Source of the DNA: Chitinolyticbacter albus | GTDB taxonomy: Bacteria > Pseudomonadota > Gammaproteobacteria > Burkholderiales > Chitinibacteraceae | Direction: 5' to 3' | DNA length: 64,000 nucleotides | NCBI RefSeq assembly: GCF_024437655.1 | Contig: NZ_JANBVF010000017.1 | Coordinates: forward strand, 62,001 to 126,000 | Part shown: positions 1 to 9,357 of the stretch, in pieces | Position numbering within the stretch: position 1 is the stretch's first letter | Layout: each line of letters starts with the position of its first letter | Translations under genes and position numbers: made by a program | Notes under the pieces: model-generated | The model's database searches: none | What the model saw: the letters and a program-made list of their open reading frames with translations, nothing else | Told to the model about the DNA's origin: nothing

Positions 1-440
1 CGCTGGTTGCGGTGGCGGCAGGCCAGCAGGAATTCGGCGACAGCCAGCCGCCCGGTGTCGACCGTATGGCCATGCAGATCGAGCTCGGCCTGCACCACCC
101 ATTCGCCGCGCCGCAGGCGCTTGAGCGTATTGAGCTTCATGCCGGGGCGCAGGTAGAGCAGTTCCTCGCCACTTTCCAGTTCGTCCCAAGGCCAGAAATC
201 GCTCATCGCCTCGGACATCACGCGCGCTTCGTCCTGCCAGCGCTGCAGCGGCCAGGGGCTGGGCCGCTTGGGCGGGTGGATGTAGCGATCCCAGCTGATG
301 GGCCTGGCGCCGGCCATTGCGGCCACGAACAGCTCGTGATCGCTAGGTGGCGGTGGCGCGGCGGGCCGTGCGATGGGTGCTGGCGTGGCGCGCAGCGTTT
401 TTTTCAGTTGCTTGAGCAGGCGCTTGGCTTCGTCGTCCAT
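1..440 (-). CDS. Smr (MutS2-type) domain protein, partial at window edge
   Basis: The minus-strand frame opens with ATG at 438-440 and runs off the left edge, so only the first ~146 residues are visible. The N-terminus (MDDEAKRLLKQLKKTLRAT) is basic, followed by a Pro/Ala-rich linker. At about residue 125 the motif LDLHGHTVDTG appears, the LDLHG hallmark of the Smr domain, a nicking endonuclease/RNA-cleaving fold. The layout matches the stand-alone SmrA/SmrB-like proteins (~180-200 aa) of proteobacteria, some of which cleave mRNA at collided ribosomes. Which Smr subtype this is cannot be told because the catalytic C-terminus is outside the window. Confidence 0.85.
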   Translation of the reverse strand, partial: MDDEAKRLLKQLKKTLRATPAPIARPAAPPPPSDHELFVAAMAGARPISWDRYIHPPKRPSPWPLQRWQDEARVMSEAMSDFWPWDELESGEELLYLRPGMKLNTLKRLRRGEWVVQAELDLHGHTVDTGRLAVAEFLLACRHRNQ

Positions 441-466
441 GCCGTGGCGTCCGTATTGATTTGTGC

Positions 467-1870
467 CTAGGTTAGCACGGGCCACGGCACCGCCAGCGGC
501 AGGGCGATGCGTACGGTGAGCCCGCCGCCGGGCGTGTCGGCGAGCGTCACTTCCGCCTGATGGCGCGCGGCCACTTCGGCCACGATGGCCAACCCCAGCC
601 CGCTGCCGTCGCCCTGCGCGGTCGAGCCGCGGTGAAAGCGTGCAAACACCAGTTTGTGTTCGGCCGCGGGAATACCGGGCCCGGTATCGGCCACGACGAT
701 GATTGCGTGCTCCCCCTCGCGTTCGATGCCCAGGGTGATGGCGCTGCCTGCGCCGGCATAGCGGATGGCGTTGTCGATCAGGTTGCCGACCATGTCCTGC
801 AGCAGTGAAGGGTGGCTGCGCACCTGCAGGCTGGCGCAATCGCCCAGGCCCAGGTCCACGCCCTGGCGCCGCGCCAGCGCCACCCAGTCGAGCGCGCACA
901 GTCGCAAGGCGGCCGACAGATCGAGCACGGTGAGCGGCAGCGGGCCGGTGGCGTCCTGTTCCAGTCGCGCAAGCTTGAGCAACTGGCCGACGCCGTGGGC
1001 GGCGTCGTCGAGCGAGCGACGCATGGTGCCAAGCCGGGTGCGCATTGCGCTGCTGCTGTGTTCGCGCTCGGCCAGTTCCGCCTGGGCGGCCAGCACGGCG
1101 AGGGGGGTCTTCAACTGGTGGGCGGCGTCGGTAAAGAAGCGCTGCCGGGCCTTGATCATGCAGCGCAGCCGTTCCAGATACTGGTTGAGCGCCGCCACCA
1201 GCGGCAGCAATTCTTCAGGGCGTTGCCGGGTGGAGAAGGGCGCGAGCTCGTCGTCGCTGCGGGTGCTCACCTCGCGGGTGAGCGACCATAGCGGGGCCAG
1301 GCCGCGACGCAGCGCGGTCAGCACGATGGCGGTCATCAGGGCCATCAGCAAGGCCTGGCGCCACAGCGCGTCGAACAGCATGTTGCGCGCGAACTCCCGG
1401 CGCATCTCGCCGCTCTCGCCGATGATCACCCAGGCCACGCGAGAGGGCATGGCGGTGATGGCATGCACGGGCTGGCGGATTGCGATCAGCCGCAGTCGCT
1501 CGCCATGGTAGTTGGCATCGTAATACTGCGGCTGGTAGAGCTCGGGCGCCGGCCCCTCGGGGTGGGGCAGGTCGCCGTAGCCGGTGAGCAGCAGGCCGCG
1601 CTCGTCGCTGACGCGGTAGAACACCCGCACCGCCGTGCCGCCTTCAAAGTATTCCAGTGCCTCGTGCGGCAGACTCACTTGCAGTTCGCCCTGCTTGAGC
1701 GAGATGCCCTTGAAAATGCTGACTGCCGAAGCATAAAGCGTGCGATCAAAGCCGGAGTAGGCGCCTTCGAGCGCGCGGTGGTAGACGATGATGGCGTCGA
1801 GTACCAGAACCAGTAGCAGCGGCAACAACAAGGTGAGGGCAAGGCGTTGCCGCAGGCTGCGCGAGGTCAT
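467..1870 (-). CDS. TctE-like sensor histidine kinase
   Basis: 467 aa. A membrane segment at ~10-30 and a second at ~172-190 enclose a ~140-residue periplasmic domain, as in the 2CSK_N/TctE family. The kinase core is intact: H-box with phospho-acceptor His251 (DAAHQLKTPLAVL), N-box NLIDNAIRYA (~363-372), G1 DTGPGIP (~395) and G2 GSGLGLAIV (~422). Its start overlaps the stop of the upstream response regulator by 4 bp, so the pair is translationally coupled. TctE-type kinases often sense carboxylates; here no tctCBA tricarboxylate transporter is present, but a solute-binding protein is divergently encoded next door and may be the target or ligand carrier. The ligand is unknown. Confidence 0.93.
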   Translation of the reverse strand: MTSRSLRQRLALTLLLPLLLVLVLDAIIVYHRALEGAYSGFDRTLYASAVSIFKGISLKQGELQVSLPHEALEYFEGGTAVRVFYRVSDERGLLLTGYGDLPHPEGPAPELYQPQYYDANYHGERLRLIAIRQPVHAITAMPSRVAWVIIGESGEMRREFARNMLFDALWRQALLMALMTAIVLTALRRGLAPLWSLTREVSTRSDDELAPFSTRQRPEELLPLVAALNQYLERLRCMIKARQRFFTDAAHQLKTPLAVLAAQAELAEREHSSSAMRTRLGTMRRSLDDAAHGVGQLLKLARLEQDATGPLPLTVLDLSAALRLCALDWVALARRQGVDLGLGDCASLQVRSHPSLLQDMVGNLIDNAIRYAGAGSAITLGIEREGEHAIIVVADTGPGIPAAEHKLVFARFHRGSTAQGDGSGLGLAIVAEVAARHQAEVTLADTPGGGLTVRIALPLAVPWPVLT

Positions 1871-2538
1871 GCCGCCGTTTGCGCTTCAAGCATGTAACCG
1901 ATGCCGCGCAGGGTGACGATGCCGATTTCGGCGTCGGCGAGCTTGCGGCGCAGCCGATGCACGTAGATCTCGATCGCCTCGGCGCTGCCCGATTCCATGC
2001 CGAACACCTGGTCAGTCAGCGTCTCCTTGGCCACGGCCCGGCCCGCCCGCAGCATCAAGAGTTCCAGCACCGAGTGTTCGCGCGGCGTCAGCGCCAGCGG
2101 ACAGCCTTTCAGCGTGAACAGCCTGCCCAGCGTGTCGTAGCCGAGCGGACCGTAGGCCAGCTGCGCCTGCTCCAGACCGTGTGCCCGGCGGATCAACGCC
2201 CGGGCGCGGGCTTCGAGCTCGGCAAGCTCGAACGGCTTGGCAAGGTAATCGTCGGCGCCGAGATCGAGCCCGCGCACCCGGTCCTCGATGGCGCCGTGCG
2301 CGGTGAGGATCAGCACCGGAACGCGGTTGCGCCGGTTGCGCAGCCGGCGCAGCACTTCCCAGCCATCGAGCCGGGGCAGCGCGAGGTCGAGCACCACCAG
2401 TTGATAGGACTGCGTGAGCAGCACGTGGTCGGCTTCGGCACCGTCGCTGGCGTGATCGACGGCGAAGCCGGCCTGTTTCAGCGCGGTCGCGATCGCCTCG
2501 GCGAGCGTTTGGTGGTCTTCAACCAGCAGGATACGCAT
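1867..2538 (-). CDS. TctD-like OmpR/PhoB-family response regulator
   Basis: 223 aa. Receiver domain at residues 1-~115 with the acidic pair in LLVEDH, phospho-acceptor Asp51 (VVLDLALP), the Thr of ILTAHG and the conserved Lys in YLAKPFE. A winged-helix Trans_reg_C domain fills ~125-220 (LTPREHSVLELLMLRAG, then VHRLRRKL). It is the first gene of a two-gene operon with the histidine kinase and is divergent from the solute-binding protein at 2709; the 170-bp interval is the likely target of autoregulation and of control of that gene. The exact subfamily (TctD versus QseB) is inferred from the kinase's architecture. Confidence 0.93.
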   Translation of the reverse strand: MRILLVEDHQTLAEAIATALKQAGFAVDHASDGAEADHVLLTQSYQLVVLDLALPRLDGWEVLRRLRNRRNRVPVLILTAHGAIEDRVRGLDLGADDYLAKPFELAELEARARALIRRAHGLEQAQLAYGPLGYDTLGRLFTLKGCPLALTPREHSVLELLMLRAGRAVAKETLTDQVFGMESGSAEAIEIYVHRLRRKLADAEIGIVTLRGIGYMLEAQTAA

Positions 2539-2708
2539 CGCGGCTTCTCCGGGGGAACTGCGGCCGAATGTTAACGAATGATGGCATTCTTGCGATGGCC
2601 TTCAGTCGCAGCCAGGTGGCCCGTGGGATGAAAGCCGTTTGTAGGCTTTATTGCATTACGATGTATGAAAAAAGTGGATGCGCGCCGTAGCTTGCCCCCG
2701 GAGCGCGC

Positions 2709-3803
2709 ATGCCCAGAAAGTCCTGTTTCCCGTTCGCGGCCCTGCGGCCGTTCTTGTCCCTGTTGGTGGTACTCACTTGGCTGATCGGCCTGCCGTCGCC
2801 CCATGCGGCGCGCTACCGGCTGGCGCGGGCAGAAGGACGCGTCGTCATCTATTCGGTGACCGACGCCAAGCGGGTGCGCCCGCTGATTGCCCGTTTCGAG
2901 GCGCGCTATCCCGGAGTGCGGGTCGACTACCGCGAAATGAACAGCCTGGCCCTGCACCGGCGTTTCCTCGACGATCTGGCGCAGCGCCGTGATGGCGCGG
3001 ATCTGCTGTGGAGTTCGGCGATGGATCTGCAGATCAAGCTCGTCAACGACGGCCATGCCCAAGCCTATCGCACCGCCGAAGCCCACGCCTTGCCGGATTG
3101 GGCCGGTTATCGCCATCAGGCGTGGGCAACGACCTTCGAGCCCGTGGTGATCGCTTATCACCGGCAGCGCTTGCCGGAAGCGCAGGTACCGCGCAGCCAT
3201 CTGGCGCTGACCCGGCTACTGGAGCGGCATCCCGCGCGCTGGCGTGGCCGGCTGGCCACTTATGACATCGAGCGCTCCGCCGTCGGCTTCAGTTTTCTGG
3301 CCCACGACGAGCGCATCGGCGGCGAGGCGATCTGGCGCCTGGTGCGCAGGCTGGGCGAGGCACGCGTCGAGCTGCATGCCACCACCGAGGCCATGGTCGA
3401 GCGCCTGGTCAGCGGCGAGATCGATCTTGCCTACAACGCTGTTGGCTCCTATGTCTTGGCGCGTGCTGCCAGCGATCCCCGTATCGGCTTTGTCTTTCCT
3501 CACGACTACACGCTGGTGTTGAGCCGGATCGCGGTAATTCCCCGCGCTGCGCGCCGCCCGCACGCCGCACGGCTATGGCTGGATTTTCTGCTGTCACGCG
3601 AAGGGCAGCGCCTGCTCAGCGACCAGCACCTGCTGTCGATCCGCTGGGATGGCGGCGACGAGTTGGGCGCCGCCGACCTCACGCGAATACTGCGCGACAG
3701 CGTCAAGCCGATACAGCCTGGACCCGGCCTGTTGGCCTTGCAGGATCAGCGCAACCGGGCAGCACTGATTGCGCGCTGGCGCAAGGAGGTGGGCAGGCGA
3801 TAA
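2709..3803 (+). CDS. ABC-type extracellular solute-binding protein (Fe3+/AfuA-like)
   Basis: 364 aa with an N-terminal signal peptide (hydrophobic ~12-30, cleavage near SPHAA). The mature protein starts with RVVIYSVTDAKRVRPLIARF and contains FEARYPGVRVDYREM, typical of SBP_bac_1/6-type proteins related to iron(III)-binding AfuA/FbpA. No permease or ATPase gene follows, so it is either an orphan periplasmic receptor or uses a transporter encoded elsewhere. It is divergent from a TctD/TctE-type two-component system, an arrangement that suggests a sensory role: the binding protein may present a ligand to the kinase or be induced by it. The substrate cannot be read from sequence. Confidence 0.8.
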   Translation: MPRKSCFPFAALRPFLSLLVVLTWLIGLPSPHAARYRLARAEGRVVIYSVTDAKRVRPLIARFEARYPGVRVDYREMNSLALHRRFLDDLAQRRDGADLLWSSAMDLQIKLVNDGHAQAYRTAEAHALPDWAGYRHQAWATTFEPVVIAYHRQRLPEAQVPRSHLALTRLLERHPARWRGRLATYDIERSAVGFSFLAHDERIGGEAIWRLVRRLGEARVELHATTEAMVERLVSGEIDLAYNAVGSYVLARAASDPRIGFVFPHDYTLVLSRIAVIPRAARRPHAARLWLDFLLSREGQRLLSDQHLLSIRWDGGDELGAADLTRILRDSVKPIQPGPGLLALQDQRNRAALIARWRKEVGRR

Positions 3804-3895
3804 AGCGGCCATTCAGGATGAAAGGCAGAAAATAAAGGTTGTGCGTCAATATGTTGTTGGGAAATAGACAGCTTCGATTCGGATACTGGCGCCTC

Positions 3896-3914
3896 CTTCG
3901 CACTTGCTGCGAAG
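3896..3914 (+). promoter_or_regulatory. Leader hairpin upstream of carbonic anhydrase
   Basis: A perfect 7-bp stem (CTTCGCA/TGCGAAG, 5-nt loop) ends 8 nt before the AAGGAGA ribosome-binding site (3923-3929) of the carbonic anhydrase. It has no T tract, so it is not a classical terminator; it could stabilise the mRNA 5' end or tune translation. Its function is not established. Confidence 0.35.
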
Positions 3915-3935
3915 CAACATCACAAGGAGATTCCC

Positions 3936-4571
3936 GTGCAGAAGCTGTTTGATGGTACCCAACGTTTTCGCAACGATACCTTTCCCCGCCACCGCGAGCT
4001 GTTCGACCGGCTCTCGGCGCGGCAACAGCCCGAAGTGCTGTTCATCACCTGCTCCGATTCGCGCATCGATCCCAATCTGCTGACCCAGACCGAACCGGGC
4101 GACATCTTCGTGCTGCGCAACGCCGGCAACATCGTGCCGCCGCACGGTGCCAGCAGCGGCGGTGAAGAGGCGACCATCGACTACGCGGTGCAGGTGCTCG
4201 GCATCGAGCACATCGTGGTGTGTGGCCATTCCGATTGCGGCGCGATGAAAGGCCTGCTGCATCCGGAAAAGTTGAACGAATTGCCGGCGGTGGGGCGCTG
4301 GCTGGCACACGCCGAGGCGACGCGCAGCGTGGTGCATTGCACCTGCCACGGTCGGCCGGACCATGAAAAGCTGGACGAGGCGATCCGCCAGAATGTGCGG
4401 GTGCAGCTCAATCACCTGCGCACCATACCTTCGGTGAACGCCGGACTGGTGCGAGCCCGGTTGCAGCTGCACGGCTGGGTGTACGACATTGCCTCGGGCC
4501 AGGTGCATGTGGTGGACGAAACCACCGGTCGCTATGTTGCCGGCGCCGATGTTGCGCTCGCCACCAACTGA
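3936..4571 (+). CDS. Beta-class carbonic anhydrase
   Basis: 211 aa. Catalyses interconversion of CO2 and bicarbonate in the cytoplasm. Zinc ligands are visible: Cys39 with the Asp41/Arg43 dyad (CSDSRI), His98 and Cys101 (GHSDCGA). The start is GTG at 3936 behind a strong AAGGAGA site. It is 11 bp from, and probably co-transcribed with, a SulP-family transporter; carbonic anhydrase/SulP pairing is a recurrent arrangement for bicarbonate supply (some SulP proteins are even fused to a carbonic anhydrase). The motifs make the family secure; the physiological pairing is inference. Confidence 0.95.
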   Translation: MQKLFDGTQRFRNDTFPRHRELFDRLSARQQPEVLFITCSDSRIDPNLLTQTEPGDIFVLRNAGNIVPPHGASSGGEEATIDYAVQVLGIEHIVVCGHSDCGAMKGLLHPEKLNELPAVGRWLAHAEATRSVVHCTCHGRPDHEKLDEAIRQNVRVQLNHLRTIPSVNAGLVRARLQLHGWVYDIASGQVHVVDETTGRYVAGADVALATN

Positions 4572-4582
4572 GGGCCGCTGCC

Positions 4583-6295
4583 ATGCACGCAAGCAACTCG
4601 TCCGTCGCGGTCGATGACCTCGATACCGTGCTGGGTCTTCCCGGCGCCAGCGATGTGCGCTTCCAGCAAGCGCAGAAGCCGCGCGGCGAAGGCTGGCTGA
4701 ACGGCCTGCTGGCCTGGCGCCGCCATGCGGCGGCCGACACGCTGGCATCGGTGGTGGTGTTCCTGGTGGCGCTGCCGTTGTGCATGGGCATCGCCATCGC
4801 CTCGGGCGTGCCGGCCGCCACCGGCATCCTCACCGGCATCATCGGCGCGCTGATCGTCGGCCCGCTTGCCGGCTCGCCGCTGCTGGTGAGCGGGCCGGCG
4901 GCGGGCCTGGCAGTGATCAATTGGGAGCTGGTGCAGCAGCACGGCATCGTGGCGCTGGGCCCGGTGGTACTGGCCGCCGGCCTGATGCAGATGGCGGCCG
5001 GCTCGCTGCGGCTGGGCCAGTGGTTTCGCGCGGTGTCGCCGTCGGTGATCCACGGCATGCTGGCCGGGATCGGCGTCTCCATCGTCGCGGCCCAGCTCTA
5101 CATCCTGCTGGACATGAAACCCTTGGGGAACGGCCTGCGCAATCTCAGCAGCTACCCCGAGCAGATCGGCGCCGTGCTGGCGGGCCTGGCGTCGGCCCCG
5201 GCCGGCCTGTTGGCGCCAGTCAACGGCTCCAGCGCCCATCTGGCTGGCCTCGTCGGCGTGGTGACCATCGTGCTGATGCTGGCCTGGGGCAAGTTCGCCC
5301 CCAGGTCGATGAAGCTGGTGCCGGCACCGCTGGTGGCGGTGATCGGCGGTTCGCTGTTCGCCGGTGTCCTGGCCTTGCCCATCCGCTATGTCAACGTGCC
5401 GGCCAACCTGCTCGAAGGCGTCACCCTGGCCAATCCGCTGGTGCTGCCGCAGCTGCTGTCGGGCGAGCTCCTGATGGCAGCGCTGGCGATGGCCTTCATC
5501 GCCAGTGCGGAAACACTGCTGTCGGCCGTGGCGGTCGACAAGCTGCACGACGGCGCGCGCACCAAATACTCCAAGGAGCTGTTTGCCCAGGGCGTGGGCA
5601 ATGCGCTGTGCGGCCTCGTGGGCGCGCTACCGATGACCGGGGTGATCGCGCGTTCCAGCGCCAATGTGCAGGCGGGCGCCAAGAGCCGCGGCTCGACCAT
5701 CCTGCATGGGGTGTGGCTGCTGCTGTTTGTTGCCTTGCTGCCCTTCGTGCTGCGCAGCGTACCCATCGCCAGCCTGGCGGCGGTGCTGGTGGTGATCGGC
5801 TGCAAGCTGATCAACCCCAGGGATATCGTCAAGCTCAAGGGGTTTGGCAAGGTAGAGCTCGGCATCTACGTGGTGACGCTGCTGGCCATCGTCTGCTCGG
5901 ACCTGCTCGACGGCGTGATGCTGGGCATTGGCCTCGCCTTCGGCAAGCTGCTTTACGACCTGCTGCACCTGGAGGCACGCCTGCGCATCGACCAGGCCAC
6001 ACGTCGCGCGGTGCTCAAGCTCAAGGGCGCCGCCACCTTCGTGCGCCTGCCTACGCTGGCGAAGTCGCTGGAACAGGTGCCGCACGATGTGGAGCTGCAC
6101 GTGAACATCCGCGAGCTCAGCTATATCGATCCCGCCTGCCTCGAACTGCTGGAGGATTGGGGGCACCAGCATCGCGCCACCGGTGGCTCCGTGGTGATCG
6201 AATGGGATTCCCTGCTTGCCAAATACCGCCGTGACGGCAAGCGCACCATGCAGCAGTTGCATGGCAGCGTGGAAGTTGCAACGGCCAAAGCTTGA
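4583..6295 (+). CDS. SulP-family anion (probable bicarbonate) transporter
   Basis: 570 aa inner-membrane protein. After a ~45-residue cytoplasmic N-terminus comes a long block of hydrophobic helices (~50-440), including the conserved region LPLCMGIAIASGVPAATGI and an AETLLSAVAVDKLH segment typical of SulP proteins. The C-terminal ~100 residues lack membrane segments and resemble a STAS domain (HVNIRELSYIDPACLELLEDW). The neighbouring carbonic anhydrase gene suggests bicarbonate as substrate; sulfate or another anion is possible. A strong intrinsic terminator follows. Confidence 0.92.
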   Translation: MHASNSSVAVDDLDTVLGLPGASDVRFQQAQKPRGEGWLNGLLAWRRHAAADTLASVVVFLVALPLCMGIAIASGVPAATGILTGIIGALIVGPLAGSPLLVSGPAAGLAVINWELVQQHGIVALGPVVLAAGLMQMAAGSLRLGQWFRAVSPSVIHGMLAGIGVSIVAAQLYILLDMKPLGNGLRNLSSYPEQIGAVLAGLASAPAGLLAPVNGSSAHLAGLVGVVTIVLMLAWGKFAPRSMKLVPAPLVAVIGGSLFAGVLALPIRYVNVPANLLEGVTLANPLVLPQLLSGELLMAALAMAFIASAETLLSAVAVDKLHDGARTKYSKELFAQGVGNALCGLVGALPMTGVIARSSANVQAGAKSRGSTILHGVWLLLFVALLPFVLRSVPIASLAAVLVVIGCKLINPRDIVKLKGFGKVELGIYVVTLLAIVCSDLLDGVMLGIGLAFGKLLYDLLHLEARLRIDQATRRAVLKLKGAATFVRLPTLAKSLEQVPHDVELHVNIRELSYIDPACLELLEDWGHQHRATGGSVVIEWDSLLAKYRRDGKRTMQQLHGSVEVATAKA

Positions 6296-6327
6296 CCCAC
6301 TCCTCCTCGTGACTCTTGTAGTCCGTT

Positions 6328-6352
6328 GCGCGGCGCAAGCCGCGCTTTTTTT
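6328..6352 (+). terminator. Rho-independent terminator after sulP-like gene
   Basis: Perfect 7-bp GC stem GCGCGGC/GCCGCGC with a GCAA tetraloop followed directly by seven T residues. It closes the carbonic anhydrase/SulP operon. Confidence 0.9.
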
Positions 6353-6392
6353 CATCAAATTGTTGTGAAGAGGGCGCGGGCTGGCAATGTGT

Positions 6393-6731
6393 TCAGCGCC
6401 CGTAGCGGCGCTGCATCATCTGGGCGCAAAGCATCAGCAATACACCGAGCAGGGCGCCGGCCGCATTGGCGGCCATGTCGAGCGCTTCGAACTGACGGAA
6501 CGGGGTCAGCATCTGTGCGAACTCGACCGCGATCCCCATTGCGCTGGCAGCGAGCCATACCGGCAACGGCCTGCGAAACACCCCCATCGCCAGTAGCGCC
6601 AACACGCCATAGCCGACGAAGTGGTGCAGTTTGTCGCCGCCAGGAGCGATAGGCGCGGTCAGTGGCCAGAGCGAGCCGATCCAGATGGCGGCGGTCCAGA
6701 GGGCGAGCAGCAGTTTGGGTAGGTTTTTCAT
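6393..6731 (-). CDS. VanZ-like membrane protein
   Basis: 112 aa with three to four hydrophobic segments covering almost the whole length. Residues DKLHHFVGYGVLALLAMG and the AVEFAQ motif followed by FEALDMAANAAGALLG match the small VanZ-like family (helix with a conserved D-K-x-x-H signature, then E-x-x-Q and D-x-x-A-N-x-x-G). Members are widespread in proteobacteria and mostly of unknown function. It is a single gene between two terminators, transcribed from a start at 6731. Confidence 0.85.
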   Translation of the reverse strand: MKNLPKLLLALWTAAIWIGSLWPLTAPIAPGGDKLHHFVGYGVLALLAMGVFRRPLPVWLAASAMGIAVEFAQMLTPFRQFEALDMAANAAGALLGVLLMLCAQMMQRRYGR

Positions 6732-6788
6732 GGCGGTGGCAGATAAAGGTGCGGCTGCAGTCTACGCGCAGCGTTTGCTCCGCGCATG

Positions 6789-6814
6789 AAAAAGCCGCCC
6801 ACGGAAGGCGGCTT
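6789..6814 (-). terminator. Rho-independent terminator of trxB
   Basis: Read on the minus strand: stem AAGCCGCC/GGCGGCTT with a 7-nt loop, ending in five T residues (plus-strand AAAAA at 6789-6793). It lies 19 bp beyond the trxB stop codon. Confidence 0.85.
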
Positions 6815-6832
6815 ATCCCGGCAGGAACTCGC

Positions 6833-7831
<999 letters not shown>

Positions 7832-7868
7832 TTAAAACGCCCCCGTCGCCCCGGCTAATCGGAAATGT

Positions 7869-8198
7869 TTATGGGGCCGATTGATCCGTCTGACCGGTGA
7901 TCCGCATCGTCACCGGCACATCGAGGTAGGGCAGTTCCAGCCCGGCGGCACCGATGGCCGCGACGAGGCGGGCGATGATGGCAGGCTCGGCGATCACCTC
8001 GACCGCGACCGGTTGCTCGGCCAGTTCGAAGAAATGCGCCTCGTGCCAGCCGTGGCGGCCGAACCCGGCGAGCGCATGAAAGGCGGTGGCACCGGCCGCA
8101 CCTTGTCGTTTGGCCTCCTGCAGCAACCACTCGTAGAGCGGGATGCCGGCGTGCCGGCTGCTCTGCTTCAGATAGAACCGCACCAGCACCGCGTTCAT
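7869..8198 (-). CDS. DUF190 domain protein
   Basis: 109 aa, whole-length match in character to DUF190: N-terminal RFYLKQSSRHAGIPLYEWLL, then GATAFHALAGFGRHG and VPVTMRIT at the end. The fold is PII-like and members are often encoded beside crcB, as here (4 bp between the genes). A role as a regulator of the fluoride channel has been suggested from such synteny but is not shown by this sequence. Confidence 0.88.
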   Translation of the reverse strand: MNAVLVRFYLKQSSRHAGIPLYEWLLQEAKRQGAAGATAFHALAGFGRHGWHEAHFFELAEQPVAVEVIAEPAIIARLVAAIGAAGLELPYLDVPVTMRITGQTDQSAP

Positions 8199-8202
8199 GG
8201 GG

Positions 8203-8586
8203 TCATCCCTTGATCCATTCGACCGAGCGCAGCCCCAGCCAGGTCAGCGTGAGCGAGCCGCCGACGTGGGCGGCGATGCCCGATAGCGCCCACAGCGGTT
8301 GCTGGCGCAGCATCAGCATGGTGATTTCGGCCGAAAACGTGGAAAAGGTGGTCAAGCCGCCGAGAAAACCGGTGGTGGCGAAGAGTCTGACTTCGGCGGG
8401 TGCCGTTTGCCACAGGCTGAACACGCCGAGCGTGATGCCTATCAGGTAGCCGCCTACCCAGTTGGCCGCCAGCGTGCCCAGCGGCACGGTGGGAAACAGC
8501 GGGTTGAGCATCACGGAAAGACCCCAACGAGCCCAGGCGCCTATGGCAGCCCCAAGCCCGATGAGCGCAAAGGCGGTGGGATTCAT
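8203..8586 (-). CDS. crcB: Fluoride ion transporter CrcB (Fluc)
   Basis: 127 aa, four predicted membrane segments, the usual Fluc length. Conserved features include the early GLGAAIGAWARWGLS with its Arg, the WVGGYLIG segment and the central TTGFLGGLTTFSTFSAE containing the channel Phe/Thr residues. Fluc proteins form dual-topology dimers that export fluoride. The first gene of a two-gene operon with the DUF190 protein. I looked for a fluoride riboswitch in the 81-bp upstream interval and did not see its conserved core. Confidence 0.95.
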   Translation of the reverse strand: MNPTAFALIGLGAAIGAWARWGLSVMLNPLFPTVPLGTLAANWVGGYLIGITLGVFSLWQTAPAEVRLFATTGFLGGLTTFSTFSAEITMLMLRQQPLWALSGIAAHVGGSLTLTWLGLRSVEWIKG

Positions 8587-8610
8587 GCGTATTTCGGGAC
8601 GGAGAGAATG

Positions 8611-8644
8611 CGCCGATTATAGGCGCGCTTTGCTATAGTCGGCG
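8611..8644. promoter_or_regulatory. Divergent promoter region between crcB and the MCE operon
   Basis: On the minus strand a TATAAT -10 hexamer (8616-8621) points at crcB; on the plus strand TATAGT (8634-8639) points at the permease gene. The minus -10 sits inside a small inverted repeat GCGCC-N7-GGCGC. No good -35 hexamers were found, so these are candidates only. Confidence 0.4.
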
Positions 8645-8667
8645 CTAGCTCAAGTTTCGATCAGGCC

Positions 8668-9357
8668 ATGGCGCTGACCACCGTATTCACTTCCTTGCTC
8701 GAGTTGCGTCGTCCACCCGTGCGGCGCGTGCTGATGAAGCAGGTCTACTTCACCGGCAATGAGGCGGCCTACATCGTGCTGCTGATTGGTTTCGCGCTGG
8801 GCGGCATCGTGGTCAGCCAGCTGCATGACCAGTACGGCCAGAGCCGCGAAGCGGCGCAGCGCCTGCTGGCGATGTTGAGCTTTCGCGAGATCACGCCCTT
8901 GATGGTCGGTCTCATCCTGATCGCGCGCTCGTCCTCCGCCGTGGCCAGCGAGCTCGCCAGCATGCGGGTGCATGGCGAGATCCGCAGCCTGATGCGCTTC
9001 GGGATCGATCCTGTTGCCTATCTGATCCTGCCGCGCGTGCTGGGCATGACCGTGGCTTCCGCGCTGCTGGGCTTTTTGCTCGCGGTATCGGTACAGGTCG
9101 GCGGCGCGGTGTTCGCCTCCGGTGCCGATGTGAGTTACCAGTTGTTGCAGGCCGATCGCGTGCTGACTCCGGGCATGGTGCTGACTTGCCTCGGGAAATC
9201 CGCGCTGTTTGGCATGGCCGCGTCGCTGGTTGCCTGCGTGGTCGGTCTGCGTGCCCAGCCTTATGTGACCGAGATACCCAAGGCGTCGTCGCGCGCGGTG
9301 GTGCGCGGCCTGGTGGCGGTGTTTCTGCTCGATCTCGTCTGGGCACTGGTGAGCTGA
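8668..9357 (+). CDS. MlaE-type ABC permease of an MCE lipid transport system
   Basis: 229 aa inner-membrane protein with ~5 hydrophobic segments. The stretch from LMVGLILIARSSSAVASELASMRVHGE, then LRFGIDPVAYLILPRVLGM, is the conserved EA-like coupling region of MlaE/YrbE permeases. Next come an ATPase-like gene (4-bp ATGA overlap), an MlaD protein and a lipoprotein, so this is the permease of an outer-membrane lipid trafficking complex. The gene order (permease before the ATPase position) differs from the classical mlaFED order. Upstream it is divergent from crcB. Confidence 0.9.
   Translation: MALTTVFTSLLELRRPPVRRVLMKQVYFTGNEAAYIVLLIGFALGGIVVSQLHDQYGQSREAAQRLLAMLSFREITPLMVGLILIARSSSAVASELASMRVHGEIRSLMRFGIDPVAYLILPRVLGMTVASALLGFLLAVSVQVGGAVFASGADVSYQLLQADRVLTPGMVLTCLGKSALFGMAASLVACVVGLRAQPYVTEIPKASSRAVVRGLVAVFLLDLVWALVS

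Noticed and set aside
2571-3200. Long minus-strand open frame over the binding-protein gene
   Set aside because: It opposes a gene with a signal peptide and clear SBP motifs and has no protein-like composition; it is an antisense shadow in GC-rich DNA.
4780-6234. 484-codon second frame inside the SulP gene
   Set aside because: Arg/Pro/Gly-rich off-frame reading; the SulP frame has coherent membrane segments and a STAS domain.
8587-8667. Fluoride riboswitch upstream of crcB
   Set aside because: The interval is too short and I see none of the conserved core of the crcB motif on the minus strand.
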